The notes beneath the pieces are model-generated. The model saw nothing but the letters and a program-made list of their open reading frames with translations. It ran no database searches and had not been told where the DNA came from. Shown in pieces: positions 17,438 to 26,478 of a stretch of 64,000 nucleotides of DNA; within the stretch, counting starts at the first letter, position 1, and every line of letters begins with the position of its first letter. Source of the DNA: Nocardioidaceae bacterium SCSIO 66511. Its GTDB lineage: Bacteria; Actinomycetota; Actinomycetes; Propionibacteriales; Nocardioidaceae. Location: contig CP095846.1 of the NCBI GenBank assembly GCA_023100825.1, positions 3,038,001-3,102,000 on the forward strand, read 5' to 3'. Both the position numbers and the translations under genes were made by a program.

Positions 17438-17487
17438 GCGTTGCCGCTGCCTACCCCGCCAAAGAAGCTTCCGCCGCTGACGAATCC

Positions 17488-18339
17488 CTACCAGCGTGCG
17501 CGTCGCGGCCGCGGCTGGCACCGGGGGCAGGTGTACGACGAACGGTTCATGAACGCGTCACGCCGGATCGGCGTACCGCAACGACGGCAAGGCTCGTCAT
17601 CGCGACCGTAGACGTTCAGCGAGCGCTCGAAGTAGCCGCTCTCGCCGTTGACGTTGACATACAAGGCATCGAACGACGTGCCGCCCGCCGCAAGCGCTTC
17701 GTTCATGACTGCGCGCACCGCGTCGAGTACGCGCGCGATCTCGGTACGGCGGAGGGTCTCCGTCGGTCGGGCGTAATGCAGCCGGGCGCGCCACAGCGCC
17801 TCGTCGGCGTAGATGTTGCCAATGCCCGAAACGAGCGACTGATCCAGGAGCGCACGCTTGAGCCCCGTGTGTTTACTCCGCAACCGCTCGGTGAACTCCG
17901 CGTCGTCGAACTGCGGATCGAGCGGGTCACGCGCGATGTGCGCGATCTCGGCGGGGAGCACGGCGCCCTCCTCGCTGAGGGACAGCCCACCGAACATCCG
18001 CTGGTCGACGTAGCGCACGTCGTACGGCGCATCGAGCTCCAAGACGACCCGCAAGTGCTTCTCCGGTGACTCCGATGAATCACGTACGAGCACCTGGCCG
18101 CTCATGCCGAGATGGACGAGCACGGCGTCGCCGTCGTCGAGCGGCAGCCAGAGGTATTTGCCGCGACGGCGGGCGGCGGTGAAAGAGCGCCCGACGAGGC
18201 GGTCCGCGAAGTCTCGCGGCCCGGCGATGTGTCGGCGCACCGGCCGCGGATGCAGGACGCTCACCCGCTTGATGCTGTGGCCGACCGCATATCGTTCGAG
18301 GCCGGCGCGTACGACCTCGACCTCGGGAAGCTCAGGCAT
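17488..18339 (-). CDS. mutM: Formamidopyrimidine-DNA glycosylase (Fpg/MutM)
   Basis: A 283-residue base-excision repair enzyme that removes 8-oxoguanine and cuts the abasic site. The protein starts [10 protein letters not shown], where Pro1 after Met removal is the nucleophile and the following Glu is catalytic. The H2TH region is around residues 150-175, and the C-terminal zinc finger is CRRCG...YTCPRC. The start at 18339 is set by this conserved N terminus and overlaps the rnc stop by eight bases. Part of the conserved yceD-rnc-mutM group. Confidence 0.97.
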   Translation of the reverse strand: MPELPEVEVVRAGLERYAVGHSIKRVSVLHPRPVRRHIAGPRDFADRLVGRSFTAARRRGKYLWLPLDDGDAVLVHLGMSGQVLVRDSSESPEKHLRVVLELDAPYDVRYVDQRMFGGLSLSEEGAVLPAEIAHIARDPLDPQFDDAEFTERLRSKHTGLKRALLDQSLVSGIGNIYADEALWRARLHYARPTETLRRTEIARVLDAVRAVMNEALAAGGTSFDALYVNVNGESGYFERSLNVYGRDDEPCRRCGTPIRRDAFMNRSSYTCPRCQPRPRRARW

Positions 18340-19075
18340 TGGCGCCCGGCTCAGCGACCGGGAGCTGCTCCTTGATCGTGCGCCACGCGGTCTCGGCGAC
18401 CTGCTGCTCGGCCTCCTTCTTCGAACGCCCGACGCCCTCACCGAAGACCTCGGCGCCGACGCGTACCTTCGCCGTGAACGTCTTGGCGTGGTCGGGCCCG
18501 CTCTCGGAGATGAGGTACTCCGGAACGCCGAGATTGTTGTCGGCCGCGATCTCCTGCAGGCTCGTCTTCCAGTCGAGGCCGGCGCCGAGGTTCGCGGCGA
18601 CGTCGAGCAGCGGGTCGAACAACCGATGCACGACCTCAGCCGCCCGGTCGAATCCGAACTGCAGGTAGATCGCGCCGAGCAGCGCCTCGACAGTGTCGGA
18701 CAGGATGGACGCCTTCTCGCGCCCGCCCGTAGTCTCCTCGCCGCGGCCGAGCCGGATGTACGCGCCGATGCCGACCGTGCGAGCGACGTCGGCGAGCGCG
18801 CGTGCGTTGACGACCGCCGCGCGAAGCTTCGCGAGCCGCCCCTCCGACAGGTCGGGGTGCGCGTTGTAGAGGGTGTCGGTGATGATCACGCCGAGCACGG
18901 AGTCTCCGAGGAACTCCAACCGCTCGTTGTTGGGCACTCCGCCGTGTTCGTACGCGTACGAACGGTGCGTGAGCGCATGCGACAGCCGCTCGGGCTCGAG
19001 CGAGGGCACGCCGAGTGCTTCGGCGAGCTCGCGAGTGTCCTCCAGATGGCCCGGTGCGACGTCGCCTGCGGTCAC
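18332..19075 (-). CDS. rnc: Ribonuclease III
   Basis: A 247-residue double-strand RNA endonuclease for rRNA and mRNA processing. The catalytic signature [13 protein letters not shown] is at about residues 49-61, with the second acidic pair in [12 protein letters not shown] dsRNA-binding domain fills residues 165-240 ([30 protein letters not shown]). The GTG start overlaps the yceD stop (GTGA), with GGAG upstream. rpmF, normally between yceD and rnc in actinobacteria, is missing. Confidence 0.97.
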   Translation of the reverse strand: MTAGDVAPGHLEDTRELAEALGVPSLEPERLSHALTHRSYAYEHGGVPNNERLEFLGDSVLGVIITDTLYNAHPDLSEGRLAKLRAAVVNARALADVARTVGIGAYIRLGRGEETTGGREKASILSDTVEALLGAIYLQFGFDRAAEVVHRLFDPLLDVAANLGAGLDWKTSLQEIAADNNLGVPEYLISESGPDHAKTFTAKVRVGAEVFGEGVGRSKKEAEQQVAETAWRTIKEQLPVAEPGANA

Positions 19076-19656
19076 GATGACTCCTTCTCCTCCGGTGTGT
19101 CCCCCTGAGTGGACGCGGAGTCATCCCCGACGTCGAGATCGCGCAGCGCCGCCCATCGGGGGTCGAGCGCCGCTTCGTGACTGTGGCTCGGATCGTCGGC
19201 CAGGCGGAACCCGCACACCGGGCACAGCCCCTGACAGTCAGGGGTGCACAGGGGGTTCTGCGGCAGCGACAACACGATGGCATCGCGGACGGCGGGCTCG
19301 AGGTCGAGCAGCTCGCCCTCCATCCGGCTGGTCTCCTCGTCCTCGTCGGGATCGGCGTCGTCGTAGAGGTAGAGCTCTTGGATGTCGGCGGTGAACGAGT
19401 CGGTCAGCGCCGTCAGACAGCGCACGCATTCACCGACCAGGTCGACGCTCGCCGTGCCGGTGACGAGTACGCCCTCCATGACCGATTCGAGCCGCAGCGT
19501 GAGCGCGATCGGGTCGCCCTCGGGCACGCGCAGCATGTCGACGCCGAGATCTGCGGGTGCGGGTGCGTCGAGCACGACCTCGCGCTCGGCTCCGGGCCGG
19601 CGGCCGAGTTCATGGGTGTCGAGCACCAGCGGTGCTCGCGAGTCGAGGGTCGCCAA
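19072..19656 (-). CDS. yceD: YceD-family protein (DUF177)
   Basis: A 194-residue protein of the YceD family, associated with 23S rRNA and L32 accumulation in other bacteria and plastids. It shows the conserved Cys motif ECVRCL and the C-terminal zinc-like [13 protein letters not shown]. An acidic segment [10 protein letters not shown] sits in the middle. In most actinobacteria the next gene is rpmF, but here the stop overlaps rnc directly. Confidence 0.93.
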   Translation of the reverse strand: MATLDSRAPLVLDTHELGRRPGAEREVVLDAPAPADLGVDMLRVPEGDPIALTLRLESVMEGVLVTGTASVDLVGECVRCLTALTDSFTADIQELYLYDDADPDEDEETSRMEGELLDLEPAVRDAIVLSLPQNPLCTPDCQGLCPVCGFRLADDPSHSHEAALDPRWAALRDLDVGDDSASTQGDTPEEKESS

Positions 19657-19741
19657 ATCTCACTTCCGAGTTAGGGGTCCGTGGTCCGGACCGGTTCTGG
19701 GCACCGTCCAGGTTACCGATCGGGGCCGACAGCGTGCACGG

Positions 19742-20221
19742 TCAGGCGCTCGAAAGCCGCGTTCTGAGGGCACCGAGTACCTGTGGAGGTACGAGAGCCG
19801 AGACGTCTCCGCCATGGCGCGCAACCTCCTTCACCAGGCTCGACGCCAGGAACGAATAGTCAGGACTCGTCGGTACGAAGACCGTATCGACCTCGGCCAG
19901 GCTGCCGTTCATCTGCGCCATCTGCAGCTCGTAGTCGAAGTCCGTGACCGCGCGAAGACCCTTGACGATCGCGTGTATGTCGTTGTCGGTGCAATAGCCG
20001 ACCAGCAGCCCCGTGAACGAGTCGACGCGTACGTTGGGGTAGTCCGCGACGACCGACTCGAGCAGCTCGATCCGCTCCGCGACGTCGAACAGTCCACGTT
20101 TGCTCTCGTTGGCGCCGACCAGCACGACGACCTCGTCGAACAGCTTCGCGGCCCTCGAGATGATGTCCAGGTGTCCGTTCGTCACCGGGTCGAACGATCC
20201 CGGGCACACCGCCTTGCGCAT
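19742..20221 (-). CDS. coaD: Phosphopantetheine adenylyltransferase
   Basis: A 159-residue enzyme of coenzyme A synthesis that joins ATP and 4'-phosphopantetheine to give dephospho-CoA. It has the nucleotidyltransferase motif PGSFDPVTNGHLDII, the substrate-binding region KGLRAVTDFDYELQMAQMN, and the C-terminal SFLASSLVKEVARHGG. Length is exactly as usual. It lies 21 bases after rsmD, the common rsmD-coaD pair. Confidence 0.97.
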   Translation of the reverse strand: MRKAVCPGSFDPVTNGHLDIISRAAKLFDEVVVLVGANESKRGLFDVAERIELLESVVADYPNVRVDSFTGLLVGYCTDNDIHAIVKGLRAVTDFDYELQMAQMNGSLAEVDTVFVPTSPDYSFLASSLVKEVARHGGDVSALVPPQVLGALRTRLSSA

Positions 20222-20242
20222 TCTCGACCTTCCTGCTCGACG

Positions 20243-20803
20243 TCAGGCACGGTGACCGTACCAAAGCACGGTGGATCCGTACTTCTTCGAACGAGTCGCC
20301 TCGACGTGGTCGGGCCACTGCGGCTCGTTCGAACGTCGGCCACGCTCGACCACCACGATCGCGTCCTCGGCGAGGACTCCCCGGCTCTCGAGCGCGCCCA
20401 ACAGCGTGCCGAGCGATTCGTCGGCGTAGTCGTACGGCGGGTCGAGGAGCACAGCGTGGTACGCGGCGCTCAGCCGCTCGACGGCCGTCGAAGCCGATGC
20501 CGCGACGACCTCTGCGGCAGCCCCGAGACCCAAGCTCTCGGCGTTGCGGGAGATGAGCGCCGCTGCCTTTCGGTCGGCCTCGACGAAGGTAGCGTGGACG
20601 GCTCCGCGCGACAGGGCCTCGAGGCCGTTCGCGCCAGAGCCCGCGAACAGGTCGAGGAACCGTACGTCGTCCCAGCCGCCGAGCTGGGATTCGAGCGAGG
20701 AGAACAACGCCTCACGTACGCGGTCGGTCGTCGGGCGGGTTGCGTCGCCGGGCGGTGTGGCGATGCGGCGACCACCCGCGGTACCCGCGATGATGCGCGT
20801 CAC
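20243..20803 (-). CDS. rsmD: 16S rRNA (guanine-966-N2)-methyltransferase RsmD
   Basis: A 186-residue SAM-dependent methyltransferase acting on assembled 30S particles. It starts VTRIIAGTAGGRRI, has the SAM motif FLDLFAGSGANGLEA, and the catalytic LLDPPYDYA. The GTG at 20803 overlaps the recG stop as GTGA; the open frame upstream is antisense-like and was left out. Confidence 0.95.
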   Translation of the reverse strand: MTRIIAGTAGGRRIATPPGDATRPTTDRVREALFSSLESQLGGWDDVRFLDLFAGSGANGLEALSRGAVHATFVEADRKAAALISRNAESLGLGAAAEVVAASASTAVERLSAAYHAVLLDPPYDYADESLGTLLGALESRGVLAEDAIVVVERGRRSNEPQWPDHVEATRSKKYGSTVLWYGHRA

Positions 20804-22983
20804 GAGCGCTCCAGATAGTCGGCCTGGTCGGTGCGTTCGAGGTCGAGCACGGCGTCGAGCAGCGCCGGCTGCCCGTCGAGCTCGGGGTCGGTCTCGATGG
20901 TCTGCCAGGAGTCGGCCCGGGCCTGCTCGATGACGTCTTCGTCGCGTACGACCGATAGGAAATGGAACGCCGACCGCCCACCGGACTGTCGGAACCCCAG
21001 CACGTCGCCCTCGCGCCGCAGCTCGACGTCGAGGCGAGCCAGCTGGAACCCGTCGGTGGTCGCCGCGACCGCCTCGAGGCGCTCTCGGGACGGGCCGTCG
21101 GGTTCGGTGGCGGTGACGAGGAGACACAGGCCGGGCGCGTCGCCGCGACCGACTCGGCCGCGCAGCTGGTGCAGTTGGGAGACGCCGAAGCGGTCGGCGT
21201 CCATCACGACCATCACCGACGCGTTGGGTACGTCGACCCCGACCTCGATCACGGTCGTCGACACGACGACGTCGAGCTCGCCGTCGGCGAACCGACGCAT
21301 CGTGGCGTCCTTCTCGTCTGCGTGCATCCGGCCGTGCAGCACGGCGATGCGCAGACCGGACAGCGGGCCGTCGGACAGCTGCTCGTACAGCGCGAGTACG
21401 GAGATCGGCGTCGGGCGGTCTTCGGCCTCGTCGTCCTCGAGGTCTGGCGAATCGGCCGGCTCTTCGGAGGCGGGCCCGTCGTTGTCACCGATGCGCGAGC
21501 ACACGACGTACGCCTGCCGGCCGCGCTCGACCTCCTCTCGTACGCGCTGCCACGCGCGTACGAGCCAGTCGGGTTTGTCTCGAACCGAGACGACGTTCGT
21601 CTGGATCGGCTGTCGCCCGGCGGGAAGCTCGCGCAGCGTGGACGTCTCGAGGTCACCGAAGCTCGTCATGGCCACCGTGCGAGGTATCGGCGTCGCCGTC
21701 ATCACGAGTACGTGCGGCTTCGCGGCGGCCTTCTCCGCGAGTGCGGCGCGTTGTTCGACACCGAATCGGTGCTGCTCGTCGATCACGACCAGCCCGAGGT
21801 CGGCGAACTGGACGGGGTCTTCGAGAAGTGCGTGCGTACCGATGACGATGCCGGCTTCACCGGACGCCGCGTCGAGGAGCGACTCCTTACGTGCCTTCGC
21901 CCCCATCGAACCCGTGAGCAACCGCACCCGGGTGGCTCCGGGCTCGCCGCCGAGCATGCCGCCCGCCGCGAGTGAACCGAGCATGCCGGTGATCGAGCGC
22001 TGATGCTGCTGCGCGAGCACCTCGGTCGGCGCGAGCAGAACAGCCTGGCCGCCGGAGTCGACAACCTGCAGCATCGCGAGCAGTGCGACGATCGTCTTGC
22101 CGGACCCGACTTCGCCCTGTAACAGGCGCTGCATCGGAACCGTGCCCGCGAGCTCGTCGCTCAACTGGGCGACGACCTCACGCTGGCCGTCGGTGAGCTC
22201 GAACGGCAACCGCTCCTCGAAACGCGTACGCAACCCGTCGGCGGTGACCGGCCGCGAGACGGCGGACTCGTGTGCGGTCGCGTACCTGCGGCGAGCCAGG
22301 ACCGTCTGGGTGACGAAGGCTTCTTCGTACTGCAGCCGGCGCTGCGCCTGTTTGAGCTGAGACCGGTCTTCGGGGCGGTGTACGCCCTCGAGCGCTTCCT
22401 TGGCGCCCACGAAACCATGGCGCTCGCGGACGTCGGCGGGCAGCACATCGGGAAGGTCGCCGACCTGGTCGAGCACGATCTCGACCGACTTCGCGATCTG
22501 CCACGAAGCGAGTTTGGTGGCGGCCGGGTAGATCGGAATCACCGACCGGGTGAGGCGGGATCCCTCCTGGTCGCCGCCGAGGATCTCGAACTCCGGATGG
22601 GTCAGCTGCAGGTTGCCGCGATAGGAGTCGACCTTGCCCGCGAAGAGTCCCTGAACGCCCTCGTGCACGGTCTTGGTCAGCCAGCGCTGGTTGAAGAAGG
22701 TCAGCAGCAGACGTCCGGTGCCGTCGGTGATGACCACCTCGGTGCGCATGCCGCGGCGGTTCTTGAACCGGTAGTCCTTCGCACTGAGGACCCGGGCGAT
22801 GACCGTGACGTGCTCACCCTCACGCAGTGCCGACAGATCCGTGAGCGAGCCGCGGTCGAGGTAGCGGCGCGGGTAGTGGTGGAGCAGGTCGCCGACGGTC
22901 TCCAGCTCGAGCTTCTTCTTCAGCGGGTTGGCCGTACGCGCGCCGAGCTCGCGCTCGAGGCTGGTCGCCAGGTCGATGCTCAC
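20800..22983 (-). CDS. recG: ATP-dependent DNA helicase RecG
   Basis: A 727-residue superfamily 2 helicase that remodels stalled forks and branched DNA. The N-terminal wedge and OB fold (residues 50-150) is followed by Walker A QGEVGSGKTIVALLA, the DExH-type VIDEQHRFG, motif III VMTATPIPR, and the C-terminal helicase domain with TTVIEVGVDVPNAS and QLRGRVGRG. A Glu/Asp-rich insertion lies between motifs IV and V. The GTG start is seven bases after the DAK2 gene stop. Confidence 0.97.
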   Translation of the reverse strand: MSIDLATSLERELGARTANPLKKKLELETVGDLLHHYPRRYLDRGSLTDLSALREGEHVTVIARVLSAKDYRFKNRRGMRTEVVITDGTGRLLLTFFNQRWLTKTVHEGVQGLFAGKVDSYRGNLQLTHPEFEILGGDQEGSRLTRSVIPIYPAATKLASWQIAKSVEIVLDQVGDLPDVLPADVRERHGFVGAKEALEGVHRPEDRSQLKQAQRRLQYEEAFVTQTVLARRRYATAHESAVSRPVTADGLRTRFEERLPFELTDGQREVVAQLSDELAGTVPMQRLLQGEVGSGKTIVALLAMLQVVDSGGQAVLLAPTEVLAQQHQRSITGMLGSLAAGGMLGGEPGATRVRLLTGSMGAKARKESLLDAASGEAGIVIGTHALLEDPVQFADLGLVVIDEQHRFGVEQRAALAEKAAAKPHVLVMTATPIPRTVAMTSFGDLETSTLRELPAGRQPIQTNVVSVRDKPDWLVRAWQRVREEVERGRQAYVVCSRIGDNDGPASEEPADSPDLEDDEAEDRPTPISVLALYEQLSDGPLSGLRIAVLHGRMHADEKDATMRRFADGELDVVVSTTVIEVGVDVPNASVMVVMDADRFGVSQLHQLRGRVGRGDAPGLCLLVTATEPDGPSRERLEAVAATTDGFQLARLDVELRREGDVLGFRQSGGRSAFHFLSVVRDEDVIEQARADSWQTIETDPELDGQPALLDAVLDLERTDQADYLERS

Positions 22984-22990
22984 GTACGCG

Positions 22991-24586
22991 TCACTCCACT
23001 GCCAACAGCATCGGGTAGCGGCTCTGACCGCCTTCGTACACGACTGTGTCGACGTCGGGGCGTACGCCGTGCAACCGCTCACGCAGCGCGTCGACGAGAC
23101 CGTCGTGGCAATCCTCGCCACACACCACCGTGATCATCTCCGTGCTGCCCGTCCAGAGGCGGTCGATGACGTCGTACGCGACACTGACCAGATCGTCTCC
23201 GACCATCGCGAACTCACCCTCGATGACGCCGAGCACGTCACCCGGCTCACAAGGCCCGGCCATCGTCATACCGTGCTCTCGCGCCACTGTTACGGCGCCG
23301 TGGTGGGTGTGCCCGGCGGCCGTCGTCATCGCCACGACGTCGTCGTCGAAGCCGCGGCCGGGCTCGTGCACCGCCAGCGCCGAGAGACCTTGCACCTGGG
23401 TATGAGTCGGAATCACTGCCACCCGCAGCCCTGCCGCCCGGGCCTGGATCGCGGCCGCCTCGCAGACCGGCACGTACGGACCGTGGTTGGGCAGCACGAT
23501 CACCTCGGCGGCGTCGCTCGCGGTCATCTCGCGGAGCACGTCGGCCGCCACGAGCCGCTGCCCGAGGCTGAACTCGAGTACGTGGCCGCCCGCCTCCGCG
23601 CACAAGGCTGCAAGGCCGGGTCCGGCCGCCGCGAACACGACCGCCCGACCGGAGGTCGATCGGCCGTCGTGCGTACGACCTGCCGCCGCGTCGGCGAAAT
23701 GGGTGACCTCGATCCGGTGCGGTCTACCTGCGGCGATACCGGCTTCGACCGCGGCACCGACATCGTCGACGTGCACATGGACGTTCCACAGCCCGTCACC
23801 GCCGACGACGACCAGCGAGTCGCCCAACGGCGCAAGGGCATCCCGCAGGTCGGGTATAGCGGTATCGGGTGCGTCGAGGAGGTACATCACCTCATAGCTG
23901 GGGCCATCGGGGTCGCCCGGGGCGTCGAGCGAGGGAGTGGGGATCTCCCGATCGCCGAGCGCGCCAGCCGGCGGGGCGTGCCAACGGCCGGTGAACACCT
24001 TCTCGGTCGCGTCGAGGACCACCACCAACGCTCGCCCGCCGGCGTCGACGACGCCTGCGTCGCGAAGTCGGTCGAGTTGCTCGGGGGTGTGCGTCAGCGC
24101 CTCTCGGGCAGCGCCCGAGGCCGCCGTCAGCACCTCGACGAGAGTGGCACCCGCAGCTGCACGTGCGCTGGCGGCCGTGGCGGCGGAGCGCGCCACCGTC
24201 AGCATCGTGCCTTCGACGGGCGTACCGACCGCGTCGTACGCCGCGCGGCTGGCATGCTCGAGTGCCGCCGCGAGTCCCCCGGGGTCGATCGTCTCGGTCA
24301 GATCGCGTGCGACCGCGCGTACGAACTGCGCCATGATCACGCCCGAGTTGCCCCGGGCGCCGAGCAGTGCGCCGTCGACGAACGCCGCCATCATGGGCGC
24401 CAGCTCATGCTCCTTGCCGGCCGCAGACGCAGCGGCCTCGAAGGTGAGATAGACGTTGGTGCCGGTGTCGCTGTCGGGCACGGGGAACACGTTCAGTGCA
24501 TCGATCTCGGCCCGCGCCGCACCCAATGCGTCGACGCACGCACGCGCCCAGCGTGCAAATCCGTCGGGAGTGAGCGTCACGGCCAT
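22991..24586 (-). CDS. DAK2-domain protein (YloV/FakA-like)
   Basis: A 531-residue protein. Residues 1-200 form a DhaL/DAK2 kinase domain with FPVPDSDTGTNVYLT and LLGARGNSGVIMAQF, the metal and nucleotide loops. The C-terminal half is the YloV/FakA middle and end domain. In firmicutes FakA phosphorylates fatty acids bound to FakB (DegV) proteins; whether this holds in actinobacteria is not established, and no DegV-type gene is in the window. The ATG at 24586 (MAVTLTPDG) lies eight bases after TAGTCT; an ATG at 24592 is equally in frame. Divergent to rpmB. Confidence 0.88.
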   Translation of the reverse strand: MAVTLTPDGFARWARACVDALGAARAEIDALNVFPVPDSDTGTNVYLTFEAAASAAGKEHELAPMMAAFVDGALLGARGNSGVIMAQFVRAVARDLTETIDPGGLAAALEHASRAAYDAVGTPVEGTMLTVARSAATAASARAAAGATLVEVLTAASGAAREALTHTPEQLDRLRDAGVVDAGGRALVVVLDATEKVFTGRWHAPPAGALGDREIPTPSLDAPGDPDGPSYEVMYLLDAPDTAIPDLRDALAPLGDSLVVVGGDGLWNVHVHVDDVGAAVEAGIAAGRPHRIEVTHFADAAAGRTHDGRSTSGRAVVFAAAGPGLAALCAEAGGHVLEFSLGQRLVAADVLREMTASDAAEVIVLPNHGPYVPVCEAAAIQARAAGLRVAVIPTHTQVQGLSALAVHEPGRGFDDDVVAMTTAAGHTHHGAVTVAREHGMTMAGPCEPGDVLGVIEGEFAMVGDDLVSVAYDVIDRLWTGSTEMITVVCGEDCHDGLVDALRERLHGVRPDVDTVVYEGGQSRYPMLLAVE

Positions 24587-24625
24587 GAGCATGAAGACTA
24601 GTCACCGCAACCGACCGGATGCCGA

Positions 24626-24656
24626 TTGGCGTGCCGAGTGGTGGATCGGATATCCT
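24626..24656 (+). promoter_or_regulatory. Candidate rpmB promoter
   Basis: TTGGCG (24626-24631) and TATCCT (24651-24656) are 19 bases apart, about 100 bases before rpmB. A small hairpin, GATCCCG-CGA-CGGGATC (24674-24690), would lie in the 5' untranslated region. Nothing else is seen in this divergent gap. Confidence 0.35.
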
Positions 24657-24754
24657 GTTCCGGTTGCTCGCATGATCCCGCGACGGGATCGGCCGACTCG
24701 GCCGCTTCGAGCGACATCCGAACGAGTCTTTTCGATCAACTGGGAGTGTGTGCG

Positions 24755-24940
24755 GTGGCTGCGGTCTGCGACATCTGTGCCAAGGGACCTGGCTTCGGCA
24801 ACAACGTGTCCCACTCGCATCGGCGTACGCGCCGTCGGTTCAACCCGAACATCCAGCGGGTGCGGGCAACCGTCAACGGCACGCCGAAGCGCCTCAACGT
24901 GTGTACCTCCTGCCTGAAGGCCGGCAAGGTCACCCGCTGA
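24755..24940 (+). CDS. rpmB: 50S ribosomal protein L28, zinc-binding (C+) form
   Basis: A 61-residue ribosomal protein. It starts at GTG ([15 protein letters not shown]) with GGGAG upstream, and carries two Cys pairs (CDIC and CTSC) as in zinc-binding L28 proteins. [14 protein letters not shown] is typical. The open frame extends upstream without homology, so 24755 is chosen. It is followed by a strong terminator and then an unusual repeat array. Confidence 0.96.
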   Translation: MAAVCDICAKGPGFGNNVSHSHRRTRRRFNPNIQRVRATVNGTPKRLNVCTSCLKAGKVTR

Positions 24941-24954
24941 GCTGAACATCCACG

Positions 24955-24979
24955 ACGGCCCCGCCACCGGCGGGGCCGT
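24955..24979 (+). terminator. rpmB terminator
   Basis: A perfect 11-bp stem, ACGGCCCCGCC (24955-24965) with GGCGGGGCCGT (24969-24979), and loop ACC, starting 14 bases after the rpmB stop. The T run is short. Confidence 0.85.
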
Positions 24980-24993
24980 TCGTATGCCCGCTC

Positions 24994-25152
24994 GCGGCGT
25001 GAAATACCACGGGCCCACAGCAAACCCCGCCACTCACCAGCAAACTTGCTACGTAGCGGCGCGGAATACCACGGGCCCATAGCAAACCCCGCCACTCACC
25101 AGCAAACTTGCTACGTAGCGGCGTGAATTACCACGGGCCCGTGGTAATTCAC
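24994..25152. repeat. Two 62-bp tandem units plus a 30-bp perfect palindrome
   Basis: Units 24994-25055 and 25056-25117 are almost identical; each runs from GCGGCG through ATACCACGGGCCC and AGCAAACCCC to ACTTGCTACGTA. A third, partial unit (25118 on) turns after CCACGGG into its own reverse complement, giving a perfect palindrome at 25123-25152 with 15-bp arms (GTGAATTACCACGGG and its complement). It lies between the convergent rpmB and thiL genes, right after the rpmB terminator. No spacers or cas genes, so not a CRISPR. Confidence 0.92.
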
Positions 25153-25185
25153 GGGGCAACGTCGGCCCAGGCGCGAGTCGGCGGA

Positions 25186-26145
25186 CTATCTGAAGTGCTC
25201 GTGGCCGGCGGCGTCCTCGTACTCCTCGCCGTCGACGGTGACACCGGTGCCTTCGCGTACCTCACCGATACGGGTCCAGCCATCCGGCAGCGGTGTGCCC
25301 TCCGGGAACGTCGCCGCCAGCGGGTGGTCGTCGCCGCCGGTGAGCATGAACGACCTCGGATCGACCCCGATCGCAGCTCCCACCGACACGAGCGGTTCGG
25401 TGACCTCGAACGCCCCCGACTCGACGTCGATCGCGACGCCGCTGCTGTCGGCGATGTGACCGAGGTCGGCGAGCAGTCCGTCGCTGACGTCGATCATGCT
25501 CGTCGCGCCGGCATCGGCCGCCTGCGGCCCCGCGTCGTACGGGGGCTCCGGCCGCCGATGCGCCTCGACCACGATCCGCGGTGACCGGAACCCTCGCCCC
25601 AACACGGCGAGTCCGGCGGCGGCCCAGCCGATACGCCCACGTAGTCCGACGACCTCACCGGGCTGCGCACCGCTGCGGCGTACGACCCGCTCACCCGCGC
25701 GCCCGATGACCGTGATGCACACCATCACTTCGTCGGCAGCGGTGACGTCGCCGCCGACGATATGCGCGCCGACGAGCGCGGCTTCATCCGCGATGCCCTG
25801 CGACAGGTCGACCGCCCAGGAGGATTCGAGATCTCCGGGAGCGGCGAAGCCGATCGTCAGGGCCGTCGCGACTCCGCCCATCGCGGCGATGTCGGCGAGG
25901 TTGGCCGCAGCGGCACGTCGTCCGACGTCGTACGCGCTGGACCAGTCGAAGCGGAAGTGCCGGCCAGAGACCATCGTGTCGGTCGAGATCAGAATCGACC
26001 CGCCCGGTGTGGCGACCTGGGCCGCGTCGTCGCCCGGACCGATCAGCACCTGCGGCGCGTCCGAGCGTCCGGCGGTCACCGCGTCGATCAAGCCGAACTC
26101 GCCGAGATCCGAGATGGTCGTTGCCGCTCCCGATGCAGAACTCAT
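25186..26145 (-). CDS. thiL: Thiamine-monophosphate kinase
   Basis: A 319-residue enzyme making thiamine diphosphate from thiamine monophosphate and ATP. Family motifs are GPGDDAAQV (Mg/ATP), STDTMVSGRHF, NLADIAAMGGVATALTIGF, IVGGDVT, and C-terminal LTGGDDHPLAATF. The start at 26145 (MSSASGAAT) is set by the conserved N terminus; an upstream extension is antisense to the next gene. Divergent from the Lrp-type gene. Confidence 0.95.
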   Translation of the reverse strand: MSSASGAATTISDLGEFGLIDAVTAGRSDAPQVLIGPGDDAAQVATPGGSILISTDTMVSGRHFRFDWSSAYDVGRRAAAANLADIAAMGGVATALTIGFAAPGDLESSWAVDLSQGIADEAALVGAHIVGGDVTAADEVMVCITVIGRAGERVVRRSGAQPGEVVGLRGRIGWAAAGLAVLGRGFRSPRIVVEAHRRPEPPYDAGPQAADAGATSMIDVSDGLLADLGHIADSSGVAIDVESGAFEVTEPLVSVGAAIGVDPRSFMLTGGDDHPLAATFPEGTPLPDGWTRIGEVREGTGVTVDGEEYEDAAGHEHFR

Positions 26146-26220
26146 GCGAGTATCTTGTCCCACCATCCGGGCACCTGTCCGGTAGGGTGACGGGGCCAGT
26201 CGACGAGCGGAGGATTTCCC

Positions 26221-26457
26221 ATGGTGGTGCAGGCGTACATCCTGATCCAGACCGAGGTCGGTCGCGCGGCGGATGTCGCGGCGGCCATCGCCGGAGTCAA
26301 GGGCGTCACCTTGGCCGAAGACGTCACCGGCCCCTACGACGTGATCGTGCGCGCCGAGGCGACCAACGTCGATGAGCTCGGCGCCCTCGTCGTCGAGAAC
26401 GTCCAGAACGTCGACGGCATCACCCGTACGCTCACCTGCCCGGTCGTCCACATCTGA
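26221..26457 (+). CDS. Stand-alone Lrp/AsnC ligand-binding domain protein
   Basis: A 78-residue protein consisting only of the RAM (Lrp/AsnC effector) domain: VQAYILIQTEVGRAADVAAAI and GPYDVIVRAEA are typical. There is no DNA-binding domain. Such single-domain proteins form rings and bind amino acids, and are conserved near thiL in actinobacteria; their role is unsettled. GGAGG lies eight bases before the ATG. Confidence 0.92.
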   Translation: MVVQAYILIQTEVGRAADVAAAIAGVKGVTLAEDVTGPYDVIVRAEATNVDELGALVVENVQNVDGITRTLTCPVVHI

Positions 26458-26478
26458 CCACCGGGCGCGGCGGCACGC

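Noticed and set aside
22928-24601. A 557-codon plus-strand frame
   Set aside because: Antisense to the DAK2-domain gene, which has clear kinase motifs.
24994-25117. CRISPR or riboswitch after rpmB
   Set aside because: Only two full units without spacers, and the array lies downstream of a terminator between convergent genes.
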